Counted from the stretch's first letter, positions 1-8,794 are shown. The stretch: DNA of 41,626 nt from an uncultured Bacteroidota bacterium (GCA_937862805.1 CALMDO010000168.1:1-41626), one strand, 5' to 3'. A program made the numbers and translations. The notes: a model not told the origin generated them from the letters alone.

Positions 1-620
1 TGGAAGGATTTCACCAGGTCAAGGCCCCATTTTAACTCCCCCGTCAGCCGGTCGACACACATCACCTGCCCTTTAGGCCCGATGGTCACCACGAATTTCT
101 CATTGATTGCAGGAATGGTGCGGCTCAGTCCATGGTTACGCTTCAACCTGACTTTATATCCCCGGTGCCATAATTCGTCGCCGGATGCCAGCGAGAAACA
201 GCGCAGCAGGTCTTCCCCGGAGGTTTCATTATAATCCAGGAGATAGACTCTCCCGTCGTACACGGCCGGTGCAGCATGGCCTTCACCCAATGGAATTTTC
301 CAGAGGATACGGGGACCGGCTTTATCCCAGTTGTCGATCAGGGGGATCTTCTCTTTACTGATGTTATCGAAATCAGCTCCCCGAAAACGGGGCCAGGAGG
401 TTCCGGGAATTCCGGTGCCCGGAGCAGTATAGGAAAAAGTTTCACCGATCAGGATCGTTTCCTCCGTGGCCATTGTTTTTCCCCGTTCGTCCATCCCCGG
501 GAGTGAAACCGTGAAGGCTGATGACGGATCATGGCTGATCCACCAAGCCAGCAGGGCAACTCCCAGGAAGATCAGCGGGGCAACAAACAACAGGGATGTT
601 CTGTCTTTCAGCCGGTTCAC
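1..620 (-). CDS. Membrane-anchored PQQ-like beta-propeller protein (partial, C-terminus outside window)
   Basis: An open frame runs on the minus strand from a GTG at 620-618 to the window edge, without a stop. The N-terminus (VNRLKDRTSLLFVAP, then LIFLGVALLAWW) is a signal anchor. It is followed by a linker and then propeller-type blades such as SWPRFRGADF, GPRILWKIPLGEGHAAPAV and SLASGDELWHRGY, the alternating W/G pattern of PQQ_2 repeats. The same SWPRFRG opening occurs in related form in the two downstream paralogs. GTG was chosen because the frame is continuous with the stop codon of the upstream gene at 666, so no ATG exists before the anchor. Family members bind ligands or act as scaffolds; no PQQ-dehydrogenase residues are visible in this fragment. 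The promoter was not identified; it lies 45 bases after the preceding gene and may be co-transcribed with it. Confidence 0.75.
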   Translation of the reverse strand, partial: MNRLKDRTSLLFVAPLIFLGVALLAWWISHDPSSAFTVSLPGMDERGKTMATEETILIGETFSYTAPGTGIPGTSWPRFRGADFDNISKEKIPLIDNWDKAGPRILWKIPLGEGHAAPAVYDGRVYLLDYNETSGEDLLRCFSLASGDELWHRGYKVRLKRNHGLSRTIPAINEKFVVTIGPKGQVMCVDRLTGELKWGLDLVKSF

Positions 621-665
621 TCGTGAAGTTTTGCTAATGCAAAAGTAAGTGAAAAGCGGGTCGGC

Positions 666-1886
666 TTACTCCTTTTTCTTCCGGATATCATAAGCCATCA
701 GGGCGTTTCCATGACGCACGTACAGCACCCCGTCGCCGATCGCCGGATGCGCAAAATGTTCCCTGGAGCCATCAACGATCTTGAAAGAACTGACCAGCGT
801 AAGTTTTCCGGAGTCAGGCCGGATCAGCCCCATCGTTCCGTCTTCCCCGTAACAATAAAGCATTCGGTCTGCAAAAATCACCGAACCGACAGCAAATTTG
901 AGTGAATCTGCGGTTTTCCCGTTATCCGTACGATTGCTTTCGAAACGGGCCGGGCGGTATCTTGAGCCGTATAAAAAGTCGCCTAAGCGGATGAAACCAC
1001 TCTGAACGTTTCCGGCTTTGAAATTTCTCCAGCTTTCGGTGATGGAATCACCTCCCGGTGACAACACAAACTTCAGCATGCCGTTCCCTCCGCGATCATT
1101 ACAGTACAAGGCTCCATCATGGTAAAAAGGTATGTTGCAATGAATATCTCCGGGCCGTTCCATCGGCTGGTTCCACAAAAGGGCTCCGCTCTCTGCATCC
1201 AAACCAATCAGATGGTGTATCGTCAGGGTGGAAAGGATCTTCCGTCCGTTGTGCTGAAAAACCACCGGCGAACAGTAAGCAGCGGAGTCACCCATCGCTT
1301 TTGACTTCCAGATCAGGGTGCCGTCAAAACGGTTCAACGCCACCACGTTGGTATCGGTTCCTCCGGGAGAACAATACACTTTGTCGCCATCGATCAGGAG
1401 CGATTCGGCATAACCGAACCGGACGTTGATCCCATGCAAATCCCCGACCAGGTGCCGTGACCACTTTTGACGACCAGTTGCTGTCTCCACACACAATACC
1501 GCGCCCATGCCGGAGCAATAATAGAGCAGATCGCCCACAACCGTCGGACTGGACCTCGGTCCGGGAAAATTTTCAGTCCATTCGCGGCCGGTAGAGGTTT
1601 TCCACAGCACTTTTCCCGATTTATCAAAAGCAAAAAGGTAGCCGATGCTGTCCATCTCGCTGGCAAGAAAAATCCGGTCACTTGTGACGACCGGTGAACA
1701 AAACCCGTTGCCGATGCTGTCTGCTCTCCAGAGCAATTCAGGACCGGAAGCAGGCCAGCTTTCCATCAGCCCGGTTTCCATGAAAACCCCTGTACGGTAT
1801 GGCCCGCGGAACTGGGAAACAGGTTGGGAAAAGAGCATTAACGCCTGAAGCGTCAAAAAGAAGAAGAGAGGAAATGAGCGAAACAT
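666..1886 (-). CDS. Secreted PQQ-like beta-propeller protein (406 aa)
   Basis: An N-terminal signal peptide (MFRSFPLFFFLTLQALMLFSQ) is followed by about seven PQQ_2/WD-like blades. Recurrent elements are LLWRADSIGNGFCSPVV, LFAFDKSGKVLWK, VETATGRQKWSRHL, ALNRFDGTLIWKS and GLDAESGALLWNQ. The protein is probably periplasmic or exported. It lacks any recognisable dehydrogenase active site, so the role is more likely ligand binding, scaffolding or BamB-like than catalytic. It is clearly paralogous to the next gene along the strand (2008-3225), with the same length, the same blade order and the same C-terminus (HGN.LM.YDIRKK). I start it at the ATG at 1886 because the frame's upstream start is only a TTG two codons earlier. 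A perfect -7 box lies at 1915-1922. The molecular function is unknown. Confidence 0.85.
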   Translation of the reverse strand: MFRSFPLFFFLTLQALMLFSQPVSQFRGPYRTGVFMETGLMESWPASGPELLWRADSIGNGFCSPVVTSDRIFLASEMDSIGYLFAFDKSGKVLWKTSTGREWTENFPGPRSSPTVVGDLLYYCSGMGAVLCVETATGRQKWSRHLVGDLHGINVRFGYAESLLIDGDKVYCSPGGTDTNVVALNRFDGTLIWKSKAMGDSAAYCSPVVFQHNGRKILSTLTIHHLIGLDAESGALLWNQPMERPGDIHCNIPFYHDGALYCNDRGGNGMLKFVLSPGGDSITESWRNFKAGNVQSGFIRLGDFLYGSRYRPARFESNRTDNGKTADSLKFAVGSVIFADRMLYCYGEDGTMGLIRPDSGKLTLVSSFKIVDGSREHFAHPAIGDGVLYVRHGNALMAYDIRKKKE

Positions 1887-1914
1887 CAGCAAAGAGTTAA
1901 AATGGATCTTGTGA

Positions 1915-1922
1915 CAAAAATA
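1915..1922 (-). promoter_or_regulatory. Bacteroidota-type -7 promoter element for the 666-1886 gene
   Basis: The minus strand reads TATTTTTG, an exact TAnnTTTG match, about 30 bases before the ATG at 1886. No convincing -33 TTTG is seen upstream. The element shows that this gene can be transcribed separately from its paralog at 2008-3225. Confidence 0.5.
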
Positions 1923-2007
1923 CGTTTTTCATGCCTGAGAACCGGTTAATTTTGATCAGGAGGGTCGTTTTGCCAATGAAACCGGTGAGAAAGTCTGTAA
2001 AAGCTGC

Positions 2008-3225
2008 TTATTTTTTCCTGATATCATAAACCATCAGGGAATTCCCATGTCTTATGTATAGCTTTCCGTTGTCGATGACCAGGTGGGCCCAATGTTGATC
2101 CGTTCCATAAGGCACCTTGAAAGCGCTTATCTTTGTAAAACTGTTTCCATCAGGCCTTACCAGTACCACCTCCCCGTTCTCGCCATAACAGTAAAGCATG
2201 TTATCGGCGCTGATGATGTTCCCTTTACCCGTGATCTTTTCCGAAAACATGGTCACACCTGTTTTCCAATCGACACAGTACCAAGCTTTCCCGTTGTCGT
2301 CGGATCCATAGAGTTTTCCATTCAGCAGGACCGCTCCACCCATCCGGTTGCCGATGGTGGTATTTCTCCAGACCTCTGTCACCTTGTTACCGTCGGGTGA
2401 CAACCTGAGTTGAACACCCCCTTTCCCATATCCTGAAACACAATAGATCAGTCCTTCGTGGTACAGCGGAGTGTTGGCATGAACCGACCAGGTATTGGGT
2501 TGGTCAACACTCCACAGGAAGGTTCCTTTGGCAGCATCGATCCCTATGATGGAGGAGGCAGTCTGCGTTACCAGGATTTTACGGCCGCTATGCTCAATAA
2601 GGGTCGGAGAGCAATAAGCACTGGCTTCTCCTTTAGCTGCGGATTTCCAAATCAGTTTGCCGGTGTTTTTATCGAGTGCGATCACATTGTATTCACTTCC
2701 TCCGGGGGTGCAAAAGAGTTTCTCCCCGTCAATCAGCAGGTTCTCTGTAATACCCCACCGGATATTGGGTGCCTGATAATCCTTCAGGAGATCGATGGTC
2801 CAGACCAGGCCGCCATCAACTGCGGAACGGCAAACCAATTTTCCCATCCCGCTGAGAAGATAGATTTTCCCGTCACAAACCAGCGGGGTCGTGCGACTTC
2901 CGGGGTAACTCTCGGTCCAATCTTCCCCGAAAGGGATTTTCCACAGGAACTTACCGTTGTTGTCAAATGCGAAGAGATAACCGATCCCGTTGGTGACTCC
3001 TGTGGCAAAAACCCTGTCTGCTGTAACCGCTGCAGAAGAATGCCCTTCGCCTAACCCGTCAAAATGCCATAACAGTTGCGGTCCGCCTTCGGGCCAAACC
3101 CTGAGAAGGCCGGTTTCCGGGTAGATCCCATCGCGACCAGGCCCGCGCCATGATGCCAACTCCTGCGAAAAACCATGAAGTCCGTTCACACAAAACAACA
3201 ACAACAGGATTTGAATCTTTTTCAT
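2008..3225 (-). CDS. Secreted PQQ-like beta-propeller protein (405 aa), paralog of neighbour
   Basis: The start is ATG at 3225. The signal peptide is MKKIQILLLLFCVNGLHGFSQ. Blade motifs run through the whole length: LASWRGPGRDGIYPETGLL, LLWHFDGLGEGHSSAAV, LFAFDNNGKFLWKIPFGEDW, CRSAVDGGLVWTIDL, ALDKNTGKLIWKSAAKGEA and GIDAAKGTFLWSVDQ. This is the PQQ_2 beta-propeller pattern, and the C-terminal HGNSLMVYDIRKK is almost identical to that of the next gene. The pair looks like a tandem duplication that has since diverged. The protein should fold as a periplasmic propeller with no visible metal or PQQ-dehydrogenase centre. Transcription probably starts from a good promoter at 3260-3288, divergent from the 3325 gene. 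A substrate or partner cannot be inferred. Confidence 0.85.
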   Translation of the reverse strand: MKKIQILLLLFCVNGLHGFSQELASWRGPGRDGIYPETGLLRVWPEGGPQLLWHFDGLGEGHSSAAVTADRVFATGVTNGIGYLFAFDNNGKFLWKIPFGEDWTESYPGSRTTPLVCDGKIYLLSGMGKLVCRSAVDGGLVWTIDLLKDYQAPNIRWGITENLLIDGEKLFCTPGGSEYNVIALDKNTGKLIWKSAAKGEASAYCSPTLIEHSGRKILVTQTASSIIGIDAAKGTFLWSVDQPNTWSVHANTPLYHEGLIYCVSGYGKGGVQLRLSPDGNKVTEVWRNTTIGNRMGGAVLLNGKLYGSDDNGKAWYCVDWKTGVTMFSEKITGKGNIISADNMLYCYGENGEVVLVRPDGNSFTKISAFKVPYGTDQHWAHLVIDNGKLYIRHGNSLMVYDIRKK

Positions 3226-3259
3226 GGTTTAAGCATTAAAGGGTGAGTGAATCAAGACC

Positions 3260-3288
3260 CAAAGTTACATTTTTTCATCATTTTTCAA
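3260..3288 (-). promoter_or_regulatory. Promoter of the 2008-3225 propeller gene
   Basis: On the minus strand a -33 TTG at 3288-3286 is followed after 18 bases by TAACTTTG at 3267-3260, an exact -7 TAnnTTTG. The expected leader is about 30 bases before the ATG at 3225. Confidence 0.65.
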
Positions 3289-3295
3289 TATTTCA

Positions 3296-3303
3296 TACCT
3301 TTG
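3296..3303 (+). promoter_or_regulatory. -7 promoter element for the 3325-3741 gene
   Basis: TACCTTTG matches TAnnTTTG exactly, 21 bases before the ATG at 3325. It lies downstream of the alternative ATG at 3247, so it decides the start of that gene. The -33 region is only T-rich. Confidence 0.55.
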
Positions 3304-3324
3304 AACGGAAAACAGCCTTGCTCA

Positions 3325-3741
3325 ATGAACACCCGGAACTTCTTGCTTTCCCTGCTCAGTGTCCTTCTGTTGACAGGGACTCTTATTGCTCAGAGACCTC
3401 AATCGCAGCAACCGCAAAAACCCCCGGCCCAGGAGCTGACGACTGCTGAGAGGGCCAAAGGCTTTATCGACCGGGTTGCCCCGAAAATGGATATTACAAA
3501 AGAACAAAAAGATACCCTCACGATCATCTTTAAACAATTCATCGATGATGTCGAAAAATACAAGGCTGAGAACAATGCCAAGGTGATCGGGTACATGGAA
3601 AAAATCCGCGATGATAAGGTGAAAGCCCTTCTCCGCGATGATAAAAAGTTCAACAAGTACCTGGATGTGATGGATGACATCAAAAGACAAAGGGGATCAA
3701 GGCCCGCTCCGGTTCAAGGGGACGAACCTTCCGCGCCTTAA
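3325..3741 (+). CDS. Small secreted helical protein, Spy/CpxP-like (138 aa)
   Basis: The signal peptide is MNTRNFLLSLLSVLLLTGTLIAQ, followed by a Q/P-rich linker. A charged helical domain comes next (AKGFIDRVAPKMDITKEQKD, then FIDDVEKYKAENNAK and KVKALLRDDKKFNKYLDVMD). The helix-ITKEQ-helix layout resembles the small periplasmic Spy/CpxP-type or DUF4890-type proteins of Bacteroidota, which often act as chaperones or stress sensors; this is a loose resemblance. I reject the longer frame from 3247 because the promoter -7 box lies inside it and the signal peptide starts at 3325. The gene overlaps the 3' end of the MFS gene by four bases, tail to tail. Confidence 0.7.
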   Translation: MNTRNFLLSLLSVLLLTGTLIAQRPQSQQPQKPPAQELTTAERAKGFIDRVAPKMDITKEQKDTLTIIFKQFIDDVEKYKAENNAKVIGYMEKIRDDKVKALLRDDKKFNKYLDVMDDIKRQRGSRPAPVQGDEPSAP

Positions 3742-4907
3742 TCCATGATCCGGTGCCGGCCATAGTGAGGAAGAGTCACCGCGTAAAAGAGGATCAGCCC
3801 GATAGTACAACCGATGGCACAGATCAGGAAGGCCGTCTGAAGTGATGCTAACTGAGCGATCACACCCACCAGTAACATACCTAGTCCCATCCCGATATCC
3901 ACCGCGATAAAAAGAGTGGAGTTGGCCGCACCCCGGTGACTGGCATCCACCATGTTGTTGATCATTGTCTGGAAAGAGGGAAATACCACTCCGTTCCCGA
4001 TACCCAGTATCACTGCGGAAAGGAAAAAGCCGGTTGAGGTCTGCCAGAAAGCCAGCAGGGGAAAGCCAACGATCAGCAATGTCAGGCAGATGCCGATGAG
4101 ACGGCGAGGCCCTTTCTTGTCCAGTGACCTTCCTGCTACAAAACGGGCGCTGATCACTCCCAGGGCGTAAATAAAAAAGAATCCCGAAGGGTTCACGATT
4201 CCGATTTCCTGGCCATACAAAGAGATGAAAGACAACAACCCTCCGTAACTGAAAATGATTATCAGCAGGTTAGAAGAGGGAATGAGTGCGGTGGGTTCAA
4301 TCATCTGATCGAACTTCAGCCGGCTGACCCGTTTTTTTACCCGGTAATCGGAATAATGGATGGCGGCTGCACAACCCATACTGATGAAACCCATCAGGGA
4401 ACCCGAAAGAAACATGGCAGTATAGCCTCCATTCCGGTAAATGAAAGCTCCGATCAGGGGGCCGAGGGCCATACCCAGGGTGGTGGAAATACCGAAATAG
4501 CCGAATCCCTGACCGCGCCTGGCCGGGGGAATGATGTCTCCGGCAAAAGTAGAATTGGCGGTGGTGGTCATACCCCAGGTCAATCCATGGACCAACCTTA
4601 CAATCGTCATGATCAGCACAGTGGATGCCAGAAGATAGGTGTTGAAGACCAAAGCATAGACCGTCAGGGCAAAGAGAAAGATCGTCCTTCGGCCCAGACG
4701 GTCAAGGCCGAAACCGATCAACGGCCTTATCAACACGGCAGCAATGGTATAACAAGACATCACCAGGCCGACCACGCTGTTGGTAGCACCGAGATTCCCG
4801 GAAATATAGACAGGCAGTGTCGATATCAGCGAGTAATAGGCGCTGGACATAATAAAATTGGAGAAGATGAGCAGGATAAAATCACGGCTCCACAATCTGT
4901 TGTTCAT
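3738..4907 (-). CDS. MFS transporter (389 aa)
   Basis: This is an integral inner-membrane protein with about 12 hydrophobic segments and the standard major-facilitator organisation. The loop 2-3 motif is visible as IGFGLDRLGRRTIFLFAL (G-x-x-x-D-R-x-G-R-R). It is echoed in the second half by ARFVAGRSLDKKGPRRLIG. TM5 has GPLIGAFIYRNGG, like drug-efflux members. Length is normal for a 12-TM MFS exporter. It is the last gene of a closely spaced minus-strand group, 5 bases after the 4913-5434 gene, and probably shares its mRNA. The substrate is unknown; a drug/metabolite efflux or sugar efflux role is the usual annotation for relatives. Confidence 0.85.
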   Translation of the reverse strand: MNNRLWSRDFILLIFSNFIMSSAYYSLISTLPVYISGNLGATNSVVGLVMSCYTIAAVLIRPLIGFGLDRLGRRTIFLFALTVYALVFNTYLLASTVLIMTIVRLVHGLTWGMTTTANSTFAGDIIPPARRGQGFGYFGISTTLGMALGPLIGAFIYRNGGYTAMFLSGSLMGFISMGCAAAIHYSDYRVKKRVSRLKFDQMIEPTALIPSSNLLIIIFSYGGLLSFISLYGQEIGIVNPSGFFFIYALGVISARFVAGRSLDKKGPRRLIGICLTLLIVGFPLLAFWQTSTGFFLSAVILGIGNGVVFPSFQTMINNMVDASHRGAANSTLFIAVDIGMGLGMLLVGVIAQLASLQTAFLICAIGCTIGLILFYAVTLPHYGRHRIMD

Positions 4908-4912
4908 ACCCT

Positions 4913-5434
4913 CTATCTTTCAGGCCGGTAAATCCTGATTTTTCCTTTGACAATGGTTTCCAGTCTCAATTCGCTCAATCCCACTTTTCTTCCTGAAAAA
5001 GCAGTATTCTGATGAGCCAGGACGAAGTATCCTTTCTCCTTCACTTCGTAGATAATGGCGGTGTGGTGGCTCATGGTCTCTTCGTATCGCCGGTTTCCTG
5101 ACTGATATTTGATCCTGACTCCTTCAAACTGAATAATATCACCCGGGTAAATGCACTCCCTGTCGGGTTTCACCTCACGTCCGTATTTGTATTTTTTATC
5201 CCATTCAGCCTGGTTGACATTGAGGGCTTCTGCTGCCAGATCCCAACATTCTCCTCTTCCAACCGTTGCCCCGATCTGTGCCCGGGCAAACGCGACGATT
5301 TTATGGTTCAGGGGCGGAATGCTGTCACACTTGTCGGGCGCCACGCCTCCGGATTCCCACCCTGCTTGAATGGGAGACGGGAAGAGAAGCGACAACACAA
5401 TTACCATGAAAAGGATTCCTTTTCTGTTAATCAT
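4913..5434 (-). CDS. Secreted CHAP/NlpC-like cysteine-peptidase-fold protein (173 aa)
   Basis: The signal peptide MINRKGILFMVIVLSLLFPSPIQA is followed by one compact domain. Its key elements are GATVGRGECWDLAAEAL (Cys at the start of a helix, the nucleophile position of papain-like NlpC/P60 and CHAP enzymes), YPGDIIQFEG (the barrel strand usually found in such domains), and MSHHTAIIYEV plus FVLAHQN, which supply candidate catalytic His and Asn. The pattern also resembles the cysteine-proteinase-fold domain seen in fungal BBC1-like proteins. It would act in the periplasm on peptidoglycan peptides or be a binding relic. It sits 35 bases after a small lipoprotein gene and 5 bases before the MFS gene. 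Confidence 0.6.
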   Translation of the reverse strand: MINRKGILFMVIVLSLLFPSPIQAGWESGGVAPDKCDSIPPLNHKIVAFARAQIGATVGRGECWDLAAEALNVNQAEWDKKYKYGREVKPDRECIYPGDIIQFEGVRIKYQSGNRRYEETMSHHTAIIYEVKEKGYFVLAHQNTAFSGRKVGLSELRLETIVKGKIRIYRPER

Positions 5435-5469
5435 GACAGGGTTGATTTTTTATACGTTCACAGGCCGAT

Positions 5470-5778
5470 TTAACGGCGGGCCTTGGAGGCTCCTTTTCCT
5501 CCCAGGAAGCCCCATCCTCCGCTCCCGATGACAAACCCGAAGGCGTACCACGCACCGTTGTTATTGGTGGCGAAAACGGAGACATCATCCCGCCAGATCA
5601 TGGCGATGAGGTCAATCGGTGCGATGATCCCGTGCCAGAGTCCGGCCCAGAAGCCATAGGTGTGCCCTTTCAGGCATTCTGTCACGATTTCCCTGTTGGA
5701 ACAACCGGCTAACAGAAAGGTTACCGCTGCCAAAACCAGGAGCCATGCAATTCCGCGAAAATTGAATAATGTTTTCAT
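5470..5778 (-). CDS. Small lipoprotein of unknown function (102 aa)
   Basis: The sequence starts MKTLFNFRGIAWLLVLAAV and has a lipobox LLAGC (Cys about residue 25), so it is a lipid-anchored envelope protein. The mature part contains TYGFWAGLWHGIIAPIDLIA and IWRDDVSVFATNNNGAWYAF, then a Gly-rich end (GSGGWGFLGGKG). The two hydrophobic Trp/Gly stretches look membrane-associated. Similar short proteins with a WHG...P...I core occur in other bacteria as uncharacterised genes. I place the start at 5778; the longer frame to 6036 would overlap the M16 protease gene and has no signal-like sequence. It lies 19 bases after the protease stop. Confidence 0.65.
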   Translation of the reverse strand: MKTLFNFRGIAWLLVLAAVTFLLAGCSNREIVTECLKGHTYGFWAGLWHGIIAPIDLIAMIWRDDVSVFATNNNGAWYAFGFVIGSGGWGFLGGKGASKARR

Positions 5779-5797
5779 GGATGGGGTCTTATTAATT

Positions 5798-8794
5798 TTA
5801 CAACCTGACCAGGTTTTTAAAGAATTTTTTGTCGGCCTGGATCTTTTCCGGATTCCCGTAAACACACAGAGCATCCTGTGATAAAAGGTCTTCCACCAGT
5901 TTCGCAAACCCTTTGATGTCTTCGGCTTTTGTTGAGAGCACGGCATCCCGGTCTTTTTGAAATTCAGCTTTGGTGCGTTTGGTGAAGTACATGGTGATGG
6001 CTTGTTCTCCTTTCTGACTCGGGGTCTGCGGGGCATCCAGATCCGCGATGGTCCCGATGATGTAACGGGTCATCGTGGTACTGTCTGCAGAGAAATCAGA
6101 AAGGTACTTAGGCGTGGCCTGGTAATTTTCGATGGTATTCTTCAGGTTGGGATCCCGGTAAGAACTGAAGAGAAAAGTCCCGTTGGGAGTAATGGAGCTG
6201 AAACCACCATAGGCCCCTCCGATGACACGGATACGGGTTTGCAGCCAGTCGGTGGAGAGGATCTGGTTGAGGACTCTCATTTTCCCGTTCCAGGCGTAGC
6301 CTAATTTTTTAAAGTTGTACCCTTCAATTACATACTGAACCTTGGAGGCGGCCATCAATCCTTCGTTTTTCTTTTCGGGCTGCAGGTTCCATGTTTGCAA
6401 AACGGGGGTCCGGGAGGGTAGTTGGACGATCAGCTGATCCAACGACTGGTCGAAAGCGGCTTTGTCGGAGCCTGAACAGGTGGTTGCGGCGATCATGTTT
6501 TCGCGGGTGAAGAGCAGTTCGGCTACCTTTTTCAGGTTGGCTGTTACCGTCTCAAGCTGCTGGTCATAAGATTTCATCAGTTCGGTGACAAACCGGTAAT
6601 AATCGATTCCGGAGGATAATTCATTGAACAATCCCTGGTTGCTGATATAGGATTGCATGCGCCGGGAGGCAATCTGATATCCATTTCCTTTGATGGTGGC
6701 GTCGAGTTGCGACTGGTGGCGGAGCAGCACTGCTTTCAGACGTGCCGTATCGCTGTAAATGCTTTGACTGAGGATTTCGGAAGTCAGGCTGAAAAGGCTG
6801 TCGAGTTTCCCGTTCATGGCCTTGGTGCTGACTGCAAACTTCGGAAGAAGCTTGTTGTCGTCGAGGTTTTCCTGGAAAGTACGCAGTGAGGTATAGAATC
6901 CGCCGGTGTTGATGTTCAGGGCCTGGTTCAGTTCGGCGAAGGTGTGGTTTTTGGTACTGAGGGACCCCAGTACATTGGCCAGGAGCGAGGCGTAGGGGAT
7001 CATTTCCTGGGGGATCACCCGCAAATCGAAATAGAGGTTAACATAGACAACGCTGTTGGCGAAATCTTCGAAGTGGAGAACGGGAACACCTGACCTTGTG
7101 GTTTGTTTGGTTTCGTACCAGAGGGCCTCCGGGTTGATGTCAGCAATTTGGAGCATGGGAATGGTAGCCAGTGCTTTGGGGGAATCTTCCCTTTGTTGGT
7201 ATTCAATCAGGTCGTTGGTCTCTTTGACGAGGTCGGCAAGTTGTTTTTTATCCAGTGAAGCCTTGAAAGTTTTCAACTCAGCTTCTGTTTTTTCATTTCT
7301 TTCTTTGTCCAGTCCCTGGCGCGGTTCAAGGCTCAGCAGCAGAGAGTGGGGGTTCCCGATGAAGTACTTGCGGATGATCTGTTCGAGATAATCGGTGGTG
7401 AGGGCTTTTTTTACTTCAGCCAGGGGTTTTTCATATTCCAGTCCGAGGAAAGGATCATCGGCAAAAAACCATCCCGGAAGGGTCTGATAGAGACAGGTGA
7501 TTCCTTTCTGGGCATCATCACCTTCGCGCAAGCGGAATTCGATCCGGTTGATCACACCTTCCACCTCTTTTTTGTCAAGTCCTTTATCGGCGGCAGTTTT
7601 CAGTACATTATTAATGATTTCCAGGAATTTCTTCTTGTCGGTGGGATTGGCATTGTGTGCGGTGATGGTGATTGCATTCTGTTTGAATCCGGAGTTGGAT
7701 GCGCTCACATCCTGGCCGATCCCTGCCTCCTGGAGGGCCAGCCTCAGAGGGGCGGATTCCTGGTTCACCAGCACCTCACAGAGCACGTCGAGCGCCATGG
7801 TCAACGCCATGTCGGTGTTATGTCCGGCAACGAAATTATAAGAGAGAAAGGTTTGATCTTTCATGTCGGAGCCTTCCATGAAAGGATAATATGAAGTTAC
7901 ATCCTTCATTGCGGGAAATGCCTTTTGGTCTTCTATGGAAGCACGGGAACCATTTTTTGTGTAATGATTAAGATAGGCAGAATCGATAAAAGAAAGTTCT
8001 TTTTCGAGGTCCCCGTCGCCATAAAGAAAGATATAACTGTTCTCCGGGTGATAATATTTTTTATGGAAATTGATGAATTCTTCCCGGGTCAGTGTCGGGA
8101 TGGCCGTGGGATAGCCGCCTGATTCATAACCATAAGCGTTGTCGGGGAAGAGGTTCTTGAAGATCTGGTACCAGAGTTCACGGTTGGGGTTGGAAAAGGC
8201 CCCTTTCATCTCATTGTAAACCACTCCGGTGTAGCGGACTGGTTGATCTTCCGCGGTAAGTTCATGGTGCCACCCTTCCTGTTTCAGGATCCTCGGTTCA
8301 GTGTAAATGAGGGGATTGAAGACAGCATCCAGGTAAACATGCATCAGGTTAAAATAATCCTTCTCGTTCATGCTGGCCACGGGATAAGTGGTCAGATCCT
8401 TGGAGGTCATAGCATTAAGGAAAGTATTCAGCGATCCTTTGGAAAGAACATCAAATGGACTTTTCACGGGGAAGTTTTTCGATCCGTTAAGGACAGAATG
8501 TTCCATGATGTGCGGGATCCCGTTATCCGATTCAGGGAAGGTCTTGAAAGTTATGCTGAAGGTTTTATTGGGATCGTTTGCAGCGATTTTGATCAACCGG
8601 GCCCCGCTTTTTTCGTGTTCAAAAGAGAGCACTTCAGCGTTCAGTTCTTTGACGAATCTCTTTTCAATCAGTCGGAAACCGTGGTAATTCGTTTTCTTCA
8701 TACAGGATGTTGTTAGTGTACCAGTGAGTACCAGGATAAAAGATAACGCAATAAGAGGCCTCCAATTTTGAAGGGAGTGAAGGTTTTTTTTCAT
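5798..8794 (-). CDS. M16 family zinc metalloprotease, PreP/Cym1-like (998 aa)
   Basis: A lipoprotein-type signal (LVLTGTLTTSC, Cys about residue 31) precedes two tandem M16 halves. The inverted zinc motif HIMEH lies at about 95-99, inside SDNGIPHIMEHSVLNGSK. The third ligand Glu follows about 96 residues later in YNEMKGAF. The C-terminal half has GGAYGGFSSI and YRDP, the substrate-binding R/Y signature of this family. Length near 1000 and the GIPH context place it with M16C presequence-type peptidases, which trap and degrade short unfolded peptides. It should be a periplasmic or membrane-bound oligopeptidase. The ATG at 8794 is preferred over an upstream TTG at 8833 because it begins the signal peptide. 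It heads a possible four-gene unit ending with the MFS transporter. Confidence 0.9.
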   Translation of the reverse strand: MKKNLHSLQNWRPLIALSFILVLTGTLTTSCMKKTNYHGFRLIEKRFVKELNAEVLSFEHEKSGARLIKIAANDPNKTFSITFKTFPESDNGIPHIMEHSVLNGSKNFPVKSPFDVLSKGSLNTFLNAMTSKDLTTYPVASMNEKDYFNLMHVYLDAVFNPLIYTEPRILKQEGWHHELTAEDQPVRYTGVVYNEMKGAFSNPNRELWYQIFKNLFPDNAYGYESGGYPTAIPTLTREEFINFHKKYYHPENSYIFLYGDGDLEKELSFIDSAYLNHYTKNGSRASIEDQKAFPAMKDVTSYYPFMEGSDMKDQTFLSYNFVAGHNTDMALTMALDVLCEVLVNQESAPLRLALQEAGIGQDVSASNSGFKQNAITITAHNANPTDKKKFLEIINNVLKTAADKGLDKKEVEGVINRIEFRLREGDDAQKGITCLYQTLPGWFFADDPFLGLEYEKPLAEVKKALTTDYLEQIIRKYFIGNPHSLLLSLEPRQGLDKERNEKTEAELKTFKASLDKKQLADLVKETNDLIEYQQREDSPKALATIPMLQIADINPEALWYETKQTTRSGVPVLHFEDFANSVVYVNLYFDLRVIPQEMIPYASLLANVLGSLSTKNHTFAELNQALNINTGGFYTSLRTFQENLDDNKLLPKFAVSTKAMNGKLDSLFSLTSEILSQSIYSDTARLKAVLLRHQSQLDATIKGNGYQIASRRMQSYISNQGLFNELSSGIDYYRFVTELMKSYDQQLETVTANLKKVAELLFTRENMIAATTCSGSDKAAFDQSLDQLIVQLPSRTPVLQTWNLQPEKKNEGLMAASKVQYVIEGYNFKKLGYAWNGKMRVLNQILSTDWLQTRIRVIGGAYGGFSSITPNGTFLFSSYRDPNLKNTIENYQATPKYLSDFSADSTTMTRYIIGTIADLDAPQTPSQKGEQAITMYFTKRTKAEFQKDRDAVLSTKAEDIKGFAKLVEDLLSQDALCVYGNPEKIQADKKFFKNLVRL

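Noticed and set aside
2458-3054. 198-residue plus-strand open frame
   Set aside because: It is antisense to a propeller gene whose blade motifs cover the region; no domain is recognisable.
3247-3324. Upstream ATG extending the 3325 gene
   Set aside because: The promoter -7 box at 3296-3303 falls inside it, and the signal peptide starts at 3325.
5779-6036. N-terminal extension of the small lipoprotein frame up to 6036
   Set aside because: It lies inside the M16 protease gene in another frame, is Lys/Pro-rich without a signal, and the lipobox-bearing start at 5778 is clear.
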